Shown: positions 7,922 through 17,514, counted from the stretch's first letter. The stretch: DNA of 64,000 nt from Dehalococcoidia bacterium (GCA_020845735.1 JADLFF010000078.1:1-64000), one strand, 5' to 3'. The notes: a model not told the origin generated them from the letters alone. Numbers and translations: made by a program.

Positions 7922-9103
7922 ATGCTTCTCCCCCACCCGACCGATTGCGCGCACAGCTTCGACGACTGGCGCCACGTCGAGACGCCCTTCCTCGTCCTGG
8001 ATGCGAGTCGGATCGAGGCGAACGTGCTCGCCGTACGGCGCGCGTTCGGCCTCCTGAGCCCGCACCTCTTCTACTCGATGAAGGCGAACCCAGAGCCCAT
8101 CGTCGTGGAAGTCCTCGACAGGCTCGGCGCCGGCTTCGATGTCGCCTCGATCAATGAGGTCCGGCGGCTACAGGCGGCTGGGGTGTCGGTCGATCGCGCG
8201 ATCTTCAGCTCGCCGATCAAGGTGCCCGGACACATCGCGGAGGCCTTCGAACTCGGCGTCGACCGCTTCGCCTTCGACAGCGACATGGAACTCGAGAAGC
8301 TCGCGCAACACGCACCTGGCTCGCGCGTCGTGCTTCGACTCGAAGTGCCGGCGCGGGGCAGCCGGTGGCCGCTCGCCGGCAAGTTCGGCGCCCCGGCCAC
8401 CGAGGCCACGGCGCTCTTCCTTCGCGCCCGCGAGCTGGGGCTCCAGCCACACGGCGTCACGTTCCACGTCGGCTCGCAGTGCCTGCGCCCGGAGAGCTGG
8501 GCCGAGGCCATCGAGATCTGCCGGGCGGTGTGGACCGAGGCCGCCGAGGCGGGGATCACGCTCGAGCTGCTTAACCTCGGCGGTGGGCTCCCCAAGCGGT
8601 ACTCCGAGGATGTCCCGGACCTCGACACGATCGGGCAGCACGCCGTGCAGGCCATCGCCGATGCGAAGTTCGGGCCCGGCGTGACCTACGCCATCGAGCC
8701 CGGGCGCTTCGTGACCGCCGACGCCGGCGCGCTCACCGCGACCGTCATCGGCAAGGCCGTGCGCCACGGCCGGCCCTGGGTCTACGTCGACCTCTCCGTG
8801 TACTCGGGACTCCTCGAGGTCACCGGGGGCTGGGAGTACCCGGTCATCACCGAGCGCGACGACGAGCCGAGGCAGATGACGACGCTCGCCGGGCCGACCT
8901 GCGACAGCACCGATGTCCTCATGAAGGACATCGAGCTCCCGGACCTGGAGGTGGGCGACCGCATCACCTTGCTGCAGGCGGGCGCCTACACGGTCGGTTA
9001 CCAGCAGTACAACGGGTTCGAGTTCCCGTCCGTCCAGGTCACCGGCCTCAGCCGAGGCTCGACCGGGCCGGCTTCCTCGCGCCAACCAGCGCTGGCGCAA
9101 TAG
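7922..9103 (+). CDS. PLP-dependent ornithine/lysine/diaminopimelate-type decarboxylase (fold type III)
   Basis: A 393-residue alanine-racemase-fold decarboxylase. PLP would be bound by K54 in FYSMKANP. Other family marks are GAGFDVASINE, HVGSQCLRPESW, the glycine loop LNLGGGLPKRY, AIEPGRF and the active-site GPTCDSTDVL, whose Cys comes from the partner subunit. The size and the CDSTD form resemble bacterial ornithine/lysine decarboxylases of polyamine synthesis more than LysA; substrate choice is uncertain. ATG 7922 starts the conserved region; the frame is open to 7808 but those residues look non-coding. It follows the tRNA-Sec gene and has its own likely promoter. Confidence 0.84.
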   Translation: MLLPHPTDCAHSFDDWRHVETPFLVLDASRIEANVLAVRRAFGLLSPHLFYSMKANPEPIVVEVLDRLGAGFDVASINEVRRLQAAGVSVDRAIFSSPIKVPGHIAEAFELGVDRFAFDSDMELEKLAQHAPGSRVVLRLEVPARGSRWPLAGKFGAPATEATALFLRARELGLQPHGVTFHVGSQCLRPESWAEAIEICRAVWTEAAEAGITLELLNLGGGLPKRYSEDVPDLDTIGQHAVQAIADAKFGPGVTYAIEPGRFVTADAGALTATVIGKAVRHGRPWVYVDLSVYSGLLEVTGGWEYPVITERDDEPRQMTTLAGPTCDSTDVLMKDIELPDLEVGDRITLLQAGAYTVGYQQYNGFEFPSVQVTGLSRGSTGPASSRQPALAQ

Positions 9104-9130
9104 GGCGTCGGTGCGGGGGGATCCAGTGCC

Positions 9131-12100
9131 TCAGGCGGTGTGTTCTTGTGGTGCTCGAGAGTCCTCGATCACCCGCCACGCCGCCTCGGCGCCCAGCGGC
9201 CGCGCGAAGTAGTACCCCTGGCCCAGCTCACACCCGAGCCGGCGGAGGCGCTGGGCCTGCGCCCACGTCTCGACCCCCTCGGCGACCGTCTGCAGGTGGC
9301 GCACCCGCGCGATGCTGATGATCGCCGCCACCACCTCCTCACCGTCCGCGGCGTCGTCGAGGGCGTCCACGAACGACTTGTCGATCTTGAGGATGTCGAC
9401 CGGCAGCTTCTGCAGGCTGCTCAACGATGAGTACCCGGTCCCGAAGTCGTCGATGGCGATGCGAACGCCCGTCGCCTTCAACTGGTGGAGCCGCTCCACC
9501 GCCGCCTCCATGTCCTCGGCGAGTGCGCTCTCCGTGATCTCGAGGACGATCGTGGCCGGGTCGACCTGGTACTCGTCGAGCGCACGTCGCACGTCCGCCA
9601 CGATCTCGTTGCGGTCGAGGTCTGTGCGCGACAGGTTCACGGCAACTCGCACAGTCGAGGTGCCCTCGAGGCGTTCATTCCAGTCGCGCACCTGTGCGCA
9701 GGCCTGCCGCAGCACCCAGAGGTCGATGGCCGACACCTGACCGCTGCGCTCGGCTGCTGGGATGAACCAGATCGGCGAGATCAGTCCGCGGCGCGGGTGC
9801 TCCCAGCGCACGAGCGCCTCGGTGCCGATCGCCTGGCCGGTCGCGAGGTCGACGATGGGCTGGTACTCGACGCGGAACTCGCCGCGCTCGACGGCACGAC
9901 GCAGGTCGGCCTCCATCTCGATGCGCTCGAGGACCTCCGAGTGGAGCGTCGCGTCGAAGACGACGGAGCGGCCCTTGCCTCGCTCCTTGGCCGCGTACAT
10001 CGCGATGTCCGCGTTGCGCAGCAGGTCATCGGCGTCTTCGCTGTCGGCGAGCGGCACGGCGACACCGATGCTCGCCGCGAGTCGCACCTCCTGGCCTTCG
10101 ATGACGAAGGGGTGCCGCAGCTCCTCGACGAGCGTGGCCGCGACGTGCGCCGCCTCGTCCTCGTCGATGTCCTCGAGGAGCACTGCGAACTCATCGCCTC
10201 CGAGGCGCGCCAGCGTGTCTGTCGGACGCAGCGCAGCGTGCAGGCGTGCACCCGCCGCCGTCAGCACGCGGTCACCGACCTGGTGCCCCATCGAGTCATT
10301 GACACCCTTGAAGTCATCGAGGTCGATGAACAGGACGCCCACGGAGCGCTCGTCGACGCTGAACCGGCTCAGCGCGTGCTCGAGGCGGTCACGGAACAAC
10401 GCGCGGTTCGCGAGGTCGGTCAGCGGATCGTGCAGGGCCTGGTGTCGCAGCTGCTCCTCGAGCTCGCGACGCTGGGTGATGTCCGTTCCCACGAGCAAGT
10501 GCCCGGCGGGCTCGCCGTTCTCGTTGGCGACGCGCGTCACCGTGAGGCTCATGAAGCCGGTCGAGCCGTCTCGTCGGCCGAAGCGCAGGTCGTCGGTGAT
10601 CGGCGTGCCGACGTGCACCGCGCGCGCCATCCGGCGCTGGAGGTCGCCCGTGTCGCAGGGCAGGCCGACGCTGGCAAGCGGCCGCCCGATGACCTCGGCG
10701 CTGGCCATGTTGAAGGTCTCCTCGGCGGCGAGGTTCCAGAGGTGCACCACCTCGTTCGAGTCCGTGCCGATGAGCACGGACGGCACGGCTCGCAGGAGCT
10801 GCACACTCTGCGCGTGCTCGCGGCGCAGGTCATCGATGGCGTGGACGCGCTCGAGGGTCAGCCCGACCAGGTTGGCGACCGACTCGATGAAGTACTGGTC
10901 CTCCTCGGCGAACGTGTGTCCCGGCGTGGTCGAGACGCAGATCGCACCCAGGGACGCGACCGCGCCGGGCAGCGGCACGGCCAGCCCGGAACGACGGCCG
11001 GCGCGGTCCGCCTCGGCGGGGCCAGACACCGATGTCCCCTCGTCGACGGCGCGCGCGGCCAGCGACTGCAGTGCGAGCGTCGCGGCCTCGGGAGTGGCGC
11101 TGTCGTCGTTGGCGGCGAGGAGCTCGAGCGGCCCGCCCGGCTCGGTGGCCTCGAAGATCAGCGCCCGATCGACCCCGATCTGCCTCGCGATCAGCTCGGC
11201 GACCTGGCGCAGCTGCTGGATCGACGCCTGCCTCGAGCTGGCGCCCCCCAGTCCCGAGGCCATGTCGTGCAGCACCGCGAGGCGCGCCGTGCGCTCGGCT
11301 GCGAGCTCCTCGAGGCCTGCCGAGAAGACACGCAGTTCGCGGTTAAGGTGGTCGTTCTCGCGCACCGTCATGAACTGCCGGACGGTGGCGAGCAGGACGG
11401 TCGCCCCGGCCATCGCGACGACGACGTTCTGCTGGACGTTGAGCTCGGGCTCGATGGTCGCCGCGGCGAGGCCGGTCGCCACCATCACGGACAGGTACGG
11501 TGCGACGAGCCGAAGCGAGTTCATCCACACCGGCCGCTCCGATGACGAGCGGATCGCCTCCTCGGTGGGTGGGCGGGTGAGCGCTCGGCCGGCAGCAAGC
11601 GCCACCAGCATGTGCCCCACGGGCCACCCGAGGTCGATCGGGCTCCCGCTGCCGTACACGTCATGCTGCGTGAGCCACGCGAACCCGACGTCGGCCACGA
11701 TGAACGTGCCGATGCCGAGGACCAGCGGGGCAAGCGCCGGGTCTCGACGCCCGATCCATCCTCGCGCGGCGCCACCGACGAGCGCCGCGAGCAGGGCCAG
11801 GTCACCAAGGGGGTACGCGAGGGCAATCGTGCGCTCGAGGATGGTCGACTCGCCGTCCGCGTACAGCGGTCCGAGCAGCGTCAGCCACGCCAGCGTGACC
11901 ACACCCGCAAACACGACCAGCGCGTCGAGCGCGATCTTGATGCGCCCCTCGACGGGGACACGGCCAGCCGGGAGGGATACCAGCCCGACGAACATGAAGG
12001 GGATCATCACGAGGTAGCCGAGGTCGGCGAGCGACGGCAGGGGCGTCTCGAAGTCCGCGAGCAGCTCGTACCAGCTCCACGCGACCATGCCGAGGCCCCA

Positions 12101-12343
12101 CGAGATCGTGCCGAGACCCAGGAGCGTCCAGCTGAGGCGCACCCGGCCGGTCATCCTCGAGGCAAAGAACGTCGTCAGGAGGCCGCTGGCGAGGGTCGTG
12201 ACAGACAGTGCGACATCCGAGAACCAGCGCCGCCCCACGTCGTCGATGGGCTGCACGATCGACACAAACAGGAACGCCGCGGAGAAGAGGGCGATGAAGG
12301 CGACGGCGGCGCGGTCCAGCTGATGGGCGCGAGGCTGAATCAC
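9131..12343 (-). CDS. Membrane GGDEF-EAL protein with GAF and PAS domains (c-di-GMP turnover)
   Basis: A 1070-residue signalling protein. About ten hydrophobic segments occupy residues 10-340. A helical linker follows, then a GAF-like region (about 360-510) and a PAS domain (about 520-640). The cyclase domain has intact GGDEF at 715-719, preceded five residues earlier by RPTD, the RxxD inhibitory site. A phosphodiesterase domain follows with EAL at 842-844 (TEALVRWEHP) and downstream DDFGTGYSSL. Both catalytic signatures look intact, so it could make and degrade c-di-GMP in response to a membrane or redox/ligand signal. No Shine-Dalgarno is strong; ATG 12343 starts just before the first membrane segment. 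Confidence 0.9.
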   Translation of the reverse strand: MIQPRAHQLDRAAVAFIALFSAAFLFVSIVQPIDDVGRRWFSDVALSVTTLASGLLTTFFASRMTGRVRLSWTLLGLGTISWGLGMVAWSWYELLADFETPLPSLADLGYLVMIPFMFVGLVSLPAGRVPVEGRIKIALDALVVFAGVVTLAWLTLLGPLYADGESTILERTIALAYPLGDLALLAALVGGAARGWIGRRDPALAPLVLGIGTFIVADVGFAWLTQHDVYGSGSPIDLGWPVGHMLVALAAGRALTRPPTEEAIRSSSERPVWMNSLRLVAPYLSVMVATGLAAATIEPELNVQQNVVVAMAGATVLLATVRQFMTVRENDHLNRELRVFSAGLEELAAERTARLAVLHDMASGLGGASSRQASIQQLRQVAELIARQIGVDRALIFEATEPGGPLELLAANDDSATPEAATLALQSLAARAVDEGTSVSGPAEADRAGRRSGLAVPLPGAVASLGAICVSTTPGHTFAEEDQYFIESVANLVGLTLERVHAIDDLRREHAQSVQLLRAVPSVLIGTDSNEVVHLWNLAAEETFNMASAEVIGRPLASVGLPCDTGDLQRRMARAVHVGTPITDDLRFGRRDGSTGFMSLTVTRVANENGEPAGHLLVGTDITQRRELEEQLRHQALHDPLTDLANRALFRDRLEHALSRFSVDERSVGVLFIDLDDFKGVNDSMGHQVGDRVLTAAGARLHAALRPTDTLARLGGDEFAVLLEDIDEDEAAHVAATLVEELRHPFVIEGQEVRLAASIGVAVPLADSEDADDLLRNADIAMYAAKERGKGRSVVFDATLHSEVLERIEMEADLRRAVERGEFRVEYQPIVDLATGQAIGTEALVRWEHPRRGLISPIWFIPAAERSGQVSAIDLWVLRQACAQVRDWNERLEGTSTVRVAVNLSRTDLDRNEIVADVRRALDEYQVDPATIVLEITESALAEDMEAAVERLHQLKATGVRIAIDDFGTGYSSLSSLQKLPVDILKIDKSFVDALDDAADGEEVVAAIISIARVRHLQTVAEGVETWAQAQRLRRLGCELGQGYYFARPLGAEAAWRVIEDSRAPQEHTA

Positions 12344-12539
12344 GGGTTGGTCCTGCCCGGGCAGCGTTATCCACCCTGAATTCGAAACAACTCATATGAA
12401 CTATCGGATTCGAGCAGTGAGTCTGAAGGCCCGTTGAAGGACGGACAGCATTGACACGAGCGCTAGCCTGATCTCCCCGGCGCTGCTACACCCTCTGATG
12501 GGATGCGCTCGGGGTAGCGCTGGCGGGGCAGGGACGCGC

Positions 12540-12956
12540 GTGGACATCCTGACGCTGTTGGGCGTGGTCTCCACCGGAGCCGCCATCCTCTTCTATCACC
12601 TCGAACCAAGACATTCGTTATGGGTGCTCGGATTTGCCCTCGCGAGCCTCAGCTCCGCGGTCTACGCCTTCCTCCAGGGGGCCTGGCCGTTTGGCGTCGC
12701 CGAGATGTTCTGGTTCGGCGTCGCGCTGCACCGCTATTCCCTCCTGCAGCGGGGCATCGGCCCGGTCTACGTCCCGGGTGCGCGCCCACCGGAGCCGCCA
12801 GAGCCTGACGAGGTCAGCGAGAACCCGATCACCATCGTCGCCCCCGGCTCGCACTGCCGGGCGGGGTACGAGATTCGCCCGCTCAGCCAGCGCCAGCAGG
12901 TTCCGAGCACGACCGCCCCGAGCCTGCGAGGAGGGCGTGTCGCTCGCGTCTCCTAG
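12540..12956 (+). CDS. Small membrane protein of unknown function
   Basis: A 138-residue protein with three hydrophobic segments near its N-terminus (around DILTLLGVVSTGAAILFYHL, LWVLGFALASLSSAVYAF and GVAEMFWFGVALHRY), followed by a hydrophilic tail rich in Pro and Glu. GTG 12540 is the best start, being just before the first segment with GGGCAGGGA upstream; an ATG at 12498 is in frame. TTGACA at 12451-12456 may be a -35 box, but I see no convincing -10. I recognise no catalytic motif. It is divergent from the GGDEF-EAL gene. Confidence 0.6.
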   Translation: MDILTLLGVVSTGAAILFYHLEPRHSLWVLGFALASLSSAVYAFLQGAWPFGVAEMFWFGVALHRYSLLQRGIGPVYVPGARPPEPPEPDEVSENPITIVAPGSHCRAGYEIRPLSQRQQVPSTTAPSLRGGRVARVS

Positions 12957-13057
12957 CGCCTGCGCGCGACACGTTCCGAACACGCACCCGTACACTGGGA
13001 TCCGAACGTCACCGGATGGTTGCGCTCGTCGCGACCAAGAGCCTGGATGGAGCCTGG

Positions 13058-13507
13058 ATGATCATCCGTACCTTCAGCCGGCGGGCGCTTATGCCCGCCG
13101 CCGCAATCCTCGGGGTCGCGTTGCTGCTCGGTGCCTGTGGCAGTGGAGGGGCCACGCCGACGCCGACCGCGAAGGCCAAGGTCTCGCCGACCTCAGCCGC
13201 CGCCGGCGGTTCGATTCGGCCCGTTGATGGCGGGGCGCCCTCGGCGCCGGCCACGCCCTCGACGCCCGCGCCGGTGCCGTCGGCAGTGACCGAGGCGTTC
13301 CCCGGCCTGCCCCTCGACAAGGTGGCGGCGATGAACTACAGCCCGGACGAGAAGCGACTGGTGCTCGTCACTCACCTCGGAGCAGGTGACACGGCTGGAG
13401 GGCAGGCGGTGTGCAACGCCTTCCTCGGCGTCGCGCTCTTCGATCCCAACGCCAGCATCGCGGTGGTGGCAACGGACTACTCACCACTCGCGACCTGTCG
13501 CAAGTAA
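13058..13507 (+). CDS. Predicted lipoprotein of unknown function
   Basis: A 149-residue protein with a basic N-terminus (RTFSRRA), a hydrophobic segment and the lipobox LLLGAC, then a Thr/Pro/Ala linker. The C-terminal domain of about 70 residues contains two cysteines (AVCNAFLGVALFD and LATCRK) that could form a disulfide outside the cell. It resembles no family I can name. ATG 13058 was chosen over the earlier ATG 13016 because it places the signal peptide correctly. It is tail-to-tail with a hydrolase gene, with a strong hairpin between them. Confidence 0.65.
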   Translation: MIIRTFSRRALMPAAAILGVALLLGACGSGGATPTPTAKAKVSPTSAAAGGSIRPVDGGAPSAPATPSTPAPVPSAVTEAFPGLPLDKVAAMNYSPDEKRLVLVTHLGAGDTAGGQAVCNAFLGVALFDPNASIAVVATDYSPLATCRK

Positions 13508-13608
13508 GCAGGAACAGGAACGCCGGTCGCGTGCCCGTCGGCCAATCGAGGCGGCTCGACACACTGAGCGACAGCCAAGCGACTCTTTCGCGACAGCTGA
13601 GTGACGCA

Positions 13609-13638
13609 GACGAGGCCGGCGCTTTCGCCGGCCTCGTT
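13609..13638. terminator. Bidirectional hairpin terminator between convergent genes
   Basis: CGAGGCCGGCG at 13611-13621 pairs perfectly with CGCCGGCCTCG at 13626-13636 around a CTTT loop, extended by A-T and G-T pairs at the base. It lies between the stop codons of two convergent genes. There is no long T-tract, as is usual in GC-rich genomes. Confidence 0.7.
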
Positions 13639-13663
13639 GCTGCTCCGGGGACGCGATTCCGGC

Positions 13664-14407
13664 TCAGCCGAGGGCGATGCCCGCCCGGCCGATGAGCCCC
13701 TCGAGGGCCTGGTTGAACTGGTCGGGCGCCTCGAGGTTTGAGAGGTGGCCGGCGCCCTCGATCACTAGCAGCTCGGCGCCCGGGATCTGCTGCGCCATCG
13801 GCGAGGTGGCGTCGGCGGGGATGAGCGTGTCGCCGCTGGAGGTGATCACGAGCGCGGGCACCGCGATCCCGGCCAGGTCGGGCGTGGAGTCGACGCGAGA
13901 CGCCATCCCGAGCGCCGCCCCGGCGATCGCCTCAGCAGGCTGGCGGCGGATGATGCCCTGCACCTGTTCGCGGAGGGCGCTCGGTGCGCCCTCGGAGAGG
14001 AGTGGGGGCGGGCTGTCCGCGAGGAACCCGTTGCCCTCCGCACGGAGCCGCGCCGCGAGGGCAGCTCGCGTCTCCTTCGCGGCGTCCGGGTCGGCTCCGG
14101 ACCGCGTGTTCGCCAGGACGAGGCCCGCGACGAGCTCGGGGTGTCGCCGCACGAACGAGAAGGCGACGTACCCACCCATCGAGAGGCCCACGACGACGGC
14201 GCGGTCCACGCCCGCCGCCTTGAGCGCTTGCGCGGCGTGGTCTGCCGCCGCGTCCATCCACCCCTCGGGTGCGGCCGCGGGCGTCCCGCCGAACCCCGGG
14301 TCGTCCGGCGCAATCACCGGGATCCGTCCGCGAAACGCCTCGATCTGTGGGTTCCACATCTCAGACGAGAGCGGGAACGCGTGCAGCAACAGCAGTCCGT
14401 CGGTCAT
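13664..14407 (-). CDS. Alpha/beta hydrolase
   Basis: A 247-residue alpha/beta-hydrolase-fold protein. The nucleophile elbow is GLSMGG with S76. The acid is probably the Asp in TSSGDTLIPADA, and the histidine is in EGAGHLSNLEAP. The oxyanion segment LLLHAFPLSSEMW at the N-terminus resembles 3-oxoadipate enol-lactonase and related esterases. The cap region is small. A cytoplasmic ester or lactone hydrolase is likely; the substrate cannot be told. It appears to be a single gene, divergent from the NfuA-like gene. Confidence 0.82.
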   Translation of the reverse strand: MTDGLLLLHAFPLSSEMWNPQIEAFRGRIPVIAPDDPGFGGTPAAAPEGWMDAAADHAAQALKAAGVDRAVVVGLSMGGYVAFSFVRRHPELVAGLVLANTRSGADPDAAKETRAALAARLRAEGNGFLADSPPPLLSEGAPSALREQVQGIIRRQPAEAIAGAALGMASRVDSTPDLAGIAVPALVITSSGDTLIPADATSPMAQQIPGAELLVIEGAGHLSNLEAPDQFNQALEGLIGRAGIALG

Positions 14408-14508
14408 TCGATCTCCCAGGTGCGAGATAAGAGGTTCGCGCGCCGAGCGTACCAGCGCGCACGAGGATGGCGATAGGATGGACGCAGTATCGCCCGAGGG
14501 GGGTCGTG

Positions 14509-15159
14509 ATGAACGATGGACCGGCCGGGGTCCCTCCCGAGGATGCCCCGCACAACGAGGCTCCGCCCACCGACATCGACGTGACGTTCTCCGAGGCGGC
14601 TGCCGCCAAGATCCGCGAGGTCATGGCCGCACAGGGCGACCGCATCGCCGGGGTGCGCATCACCCTCGCTGGCCGCGGCCCCGAGGGCTTCGCGCACGGG
14701 TTTGCGCTCGTGCTGCACGAGGCGCTGCCGGAGGGCGACGCCTCGGTCGAGGTCGATGGCATCCTCACGTTCCTCGAGGCGCGCAACGTGGCGTACCTCA
14801 ACGGTGTGGGCGTCGACTACGAGGCGAACGAGTCGGGCATCGGCGGGCTCTTCACCTTCGCGAACCCCAACCCGATGTGGCGCGACGAGCTGTCGATGCG
14901 CATCCAGTACCTCTTCGATAACGCCATCAACCCGCAGATCGCCGCCCACGGCGGGATGGTCAACCTCATCGAGGTGGTGGGCGACATCGCGTACGTCGAG
15001 CTCGGCGGCGGTTGCCAGGGCTGCAACCTCGCGAACGTGACCCTCAAGCAGGGCATCGAGGCGGCCGTCCTCGAGTATGTGCCGGAGATCTCGGAGGTGC
15101 GTGACACGACGGACCACGCCTCCGGCGATAACCCGTACTACCGCCCCTCGAAGAAGTAG
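14509..15159 (+). CDS. NfuA-like iron-sulfur carrier protein
   Basis: A 216-residue two-domain protein. Residues about 20-115 resemble a degenerate A-type (HesB/IscA-like) domain (DVTFSEAAAAKIREVMAAQG, VGVDYEA), but without the usual three cysteines. The C-terminal NifU domain carries GGMVNLIEVVGDIAYVELGG and GCQGC, the CxxC that holds a 4Fe-4S cluster between two subunits. This is the layout of NfuA, a carrier that delivers clusters to client enzymes. ATG 14509 was chosen; an upstream ATG at 14467 lacks homology. It stands alone, not in an isc/suf operon. Confidence 0.85.
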   Translation: MNDGPAGVPPEDAPHNEAPPTDIDVTFSEAAAAKIREVMAAQGDRIAGVRITLAGRGPEGFAHGFALVLHEALPEGDASVEVDGILTFLEARNVAYLNGVGVDYEANESGIGGLFTFANPNPMWRDELSMRIQYLFDNAINPQIAAHGGMVNLIEVVGDIAYVELGGGCQGCNLANVTLKQGIEAAVLEYVPEISEVRDTTDHASGDNPYYRPSKK

Positions 15160-15239
15160 GCACGCGCGAGGCGGACCGGCCCTCGGCCCGGACGCGCGGA
15201 GCACATCTCCCGCCACGCAACCTGCGCGATGTACGCGAC

Positions 15240-16472
15240 TTACGTGATCGTGAACCGGAGGTGCTGGTGCGCCTCGCGGAGGGCCGACTCCACGTCGGCG
15301 GGTGTGTCCCCACGGGCGAACATGAACCCGATGTAGTCGCCGCCCTCCGGGAGCGGCACCACGCGATCACCCACGCGCATCGACATCGTGACCGACTCGA
15401 TGCCCGGCACGGCCTCGGCCGCGGCGATGCCGTCCACCGCCCGAAGCGTGCCCGCTGCCGGAATCGGCAGCATCATCACTCCGGCCGCCTGCGACTCGCG
15501 GTCGAAGCTCGGCACGGGCGAACGCGTCGCGTGACGCAGGATGATCTCCTCGAGCGACATGCCGGTGCCGAACGACAGCGTGCGTGCGCACAGCCCGCCG
15601 ATCGAGCGCGCGGCGACATCGATGGGCCACGCGCCCGCATCGTTCAGGCGGAGCTCTGCGTGGATCGGTCCGTCCACCAGGCCGAGGGCGTGCGCCGACG
15701 CCACGGTCGCGGCGATCACCTGGGCCTGCTCGGCGTCACTGAGCCGCGATGGCGTGACGTAGATCGTCTCCTCGAAGTACGGCCCATCGAGTGGGTCGGG
15801 CTTGTCGAAGATGGCGAGCGGGATCAGGCGCCCGTCGGTGAGCAGGCCCTCGACGGCGACTTCCACCCCGGGAACGAACCCCTCGACGAGCAGGCGGTCA
15901 GCCGTCGGCCCGCAGTCCGCAGCCACAACGGGGTCGGTGAGGAGTGAGCGGATGCGCTGGAACGCGAGGGCGAACTGCGCCTCGTCATTGGCGCGGATCA
16001 CCCCTCGACTGGCGGACAGTGCCAGCGGCTTGAGCACGCAGGGGTACGGCACGGTCCTGGCGACCTCAGCCGGATCGGCGTCCAGCGGGACCACCGCATA
16101 CGGCGGAGACAGCAGCCCCCCCGCCGCGAGTCGCTCCCGGAGGATCGACTTGTCGCGCGTTGCCTCCACGGCCTCGAAGGGGTTGTGCGGGAGTCCGAGG
16201 CGGGCGGCAGCACGCGCGGCGAGCAGGGTCCCTACGTCGTCCACCGGCACGATGGCGTCCAGCGGATACTCGCGCGCGAACGCCTCGGTCTCTGCCGCGC
16301 CCTGCTCGGGATGCTGCATGTCCACCCACAGGCTGCGCCCGGGTGCGACGTGCTCGAGGACCGGGCGCTGGTCGGACCCGACGACGACATCCACCCCGAA
16401 CTCCCGCGCGGCATCGAGGAAGTCCTCGGCGCGATAGGACGTGCTCGGGATCAGGAGGAGGATGCGGGTCAC
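15240..16472 (-). CDS. ATP-grasp domain protein (carboxylate-amine ligase type)
   Basis: A 410-residue ATP-grasp enzyme. An N-terminal Rossmann-like domain (RILLLIPSTSYRAEDFL) is followed by the ATP-binding domains. PCVLKPLALSASRGV is the lysine loop, LLVEGFVPGVEVAVEGL is the adenine-side strand, and HAELRLNDAG with IDVAARSIGG carries the metal ligands. The C-terminal part resembles L-amino-acid ligases. Members join a carboxylate to an amine with ATP through an acyl phosphate; dipeptide or amino-acid ligation is likely but not proven. The gene ends 19 bp before the adjacent hydrolase start on the same strand, so the two may be co-transcribed. Confidence 0.78.
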   Translation of the reverse strand: MTRILLLIPSTSYRAEDFLDAAREFGVDVVVGSDQRPVLEHVAPGRSLWVDMQHPEQGAAETEAFAREYPLDAIVPVDDVGTLLAARAAARLGLPHNPFEAVEATRDKSILRERLAAGGLLSPPYAVVPLDADPAEVARTVPYPCVLKPLALSASRGVIRANDEAQFALAFQRIRSLLTDPVVAADCGPTADRLLVEGFVPGVEVAVEGLLTDGRLIPLAIFDKPDPLDGPYFEETIYVTPSRLSDAEQAQVIAATVASAHALGLVDGPIHAELRLNDAGAWPIDVAARSIGGLCARTLSFGTGMSLEEIILRHATRSPVPSFDRESQAAGVMMLPIPAAGTLRAVDGIAAAEAVPGIESVTMSMRVGDRVVPLPEGGDYIGFMFARGDTPADVESALREAHQHLRFTIT

Positions 16473-16491
16473 GATGCCTCCAGGTGCGCCG

Positions 16492-17166
16492 CTACTGGAA
16501 GCCGGCGAGCCACGCGTTGAGTCGCGCGACCGACTTCGGCTCCTCGCGGAGCGGCATGTGGCCGATGCCAGGGTAGATCTCGAGCTCGGCGTCCTCGATG
16601 CAGCGCGACATGATCACGGAGCCGCCCGCCGGCGTCGTGCTGTCGGAGTCCCCGACGATGATCAACGTGGGCACGTGGACGCCCTTGATCTCCTCGTCCA
16701 TGTTGTACTTCGCGACCGCACGGTTCGACGCCGCCAGCGACGGGTTCGTCGGCTCGAGCTCGTCCGCCCGCTTCATCCAGCCTGCCTCGGCGGCAACGCC
16801 GACGCGACTGGAGGTCGAGAGGAGGAAGAGGGCCTTCGTCTTCTGCGGGAAGTCGATGGCGACACGCTGCGCGATGGCGCCACCCATCGAGTGCCCCGCG
16901 ACGATCGCCTGCTCGATCCCGAGCGCGTCCAGCAGCGCGGCACAGTCTGCGGCCCACAGCTCGAGGTTGTACGGCCCGGCCGCCTTCTCGCTGTCGCCAT
17001 GGCCTCGGACGCAGTAGGCGAGGTGCCGGAAGCCGGGAATCTGCGGCAGTACGTCATTCCACGTGTTGTGGTTGCTGCCGATGCCGTGAATCCACACGAT
17101 GGTCTGAGCGCCGTCGCCGGTGAACTCGTAGCACTGCTCAATGCCGTTGGCGTGGATCGTCGGCAT
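16492..17166 (-). CDS. Alpha/beta hydrolase
   Basis: A 224-residue alpha/beta hydrolase. It has WIHGIGSNHNTW as the oxyanion loop, the nucleophile elbow GHSMGG, an acid in IIVGDSDSTTPA and the catalytic histidine in YPGIGHMPLREEP. ATG 17166 is preceded by GGAGGAG, so the longer frame upstream is unlikely. It lies upstream of the ATP-grasp gene on the same strand with a short gap, suggesting an operon. The two together could make and hydrolyse an amide or ester, which is speculative. Confidence 0.83.
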   Translation of the reverse strand: MPTIHANGIEQCYEFTGDGAQTIVWIHGIGSNHNTWNDVLPQIPGFRHLAYCVRGHGDSEKAAGPYNLELWAADCAALLDALGIEQAIVAGHSMGGAIAQRVAIDFPQKTKALFLLSTSSRVGVAAEAGWMKRADELEPTNPSLAASNRAVAKYNMDEEIKGVHVPTLIIVGDSDSTTPAGGSVIMSRCIEDAELEIYPGIGHMPLREEPKSVARLNAWLAGFQ

Positions 17167-17308
17167 CGCTCCTCCTCCGCTGCGTTCTGCACCGATTGAA
17201 GCCGGCGGCAGTATATCGATGCGGCCCGGCCAGATGCGGTGGTGTACGCCGATCGTAGTGCCGATCATCTAGACTCAGGGCAGCGTCGAGCGGTCGGACG
17301 GAGGGTGT

Positions 17309-17506
17309 GTGGCGCACGCACTCGAGGGCTCCCACCAGCACACCCACGCGTGCGAGGCCTGCGCCGCGCCCGAGCCGGGGTCCACTTCGCTCCTCGCGCG
17401 GCTGCGCCGGGCCGTCGTCGGCTGGCTCGCCTACCTCAACGGCACCCCCGTTGCGGACATCAGTCGCGGCGACCTCGGGGCCATCCGCAGACTGGCGGAG
17501 GCCTGA
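17309..17506 (+). CDS. Small protein with CxxC, possibly a selenoprotein read through UGA 17504
   Basis: GTG 17309 follows a good ribosome site (GGAGGG). The 65-codon frame starts MAHALEGSHQHTHACEAC, with an HxHxCxxC-type metal or redox motif, then a hydrophobic stretch around VVGWLAYLNG and a helix ending in LAEA. The stop is UGA (17504-17506). The same frame continues for 28 codons to TAG at 17591-17593 (DDEDLTVRQIYEIAG, then VTGGERFSLRSPR), with codon use like the neighbours and a hairpin just past the UGA. Because the window contains tRNA-Sec, the full product could be a protein of about 94 residues with Sec at position 66. I do not recognise the family. The conservative end is given here. 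Confidence 0.55.
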   Translation: MAHALEGSHQHTHACEACAAPEPGSTSLLARLRRAVVGWLAYLNGTPVADISRGDLGAIRRLAEA

Positions 17507-17514
17507 GACGACGA

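Noticed and set aside
9485-11545. A 686-codon plus-strand frame opposite the GGDEF-EAL gene
   Set aside because: It is antisense to a strongly supported gene and has no domain-like pattern. The same applies to 47358-50309 (plus), opposite the spermidine synthase-like gene.
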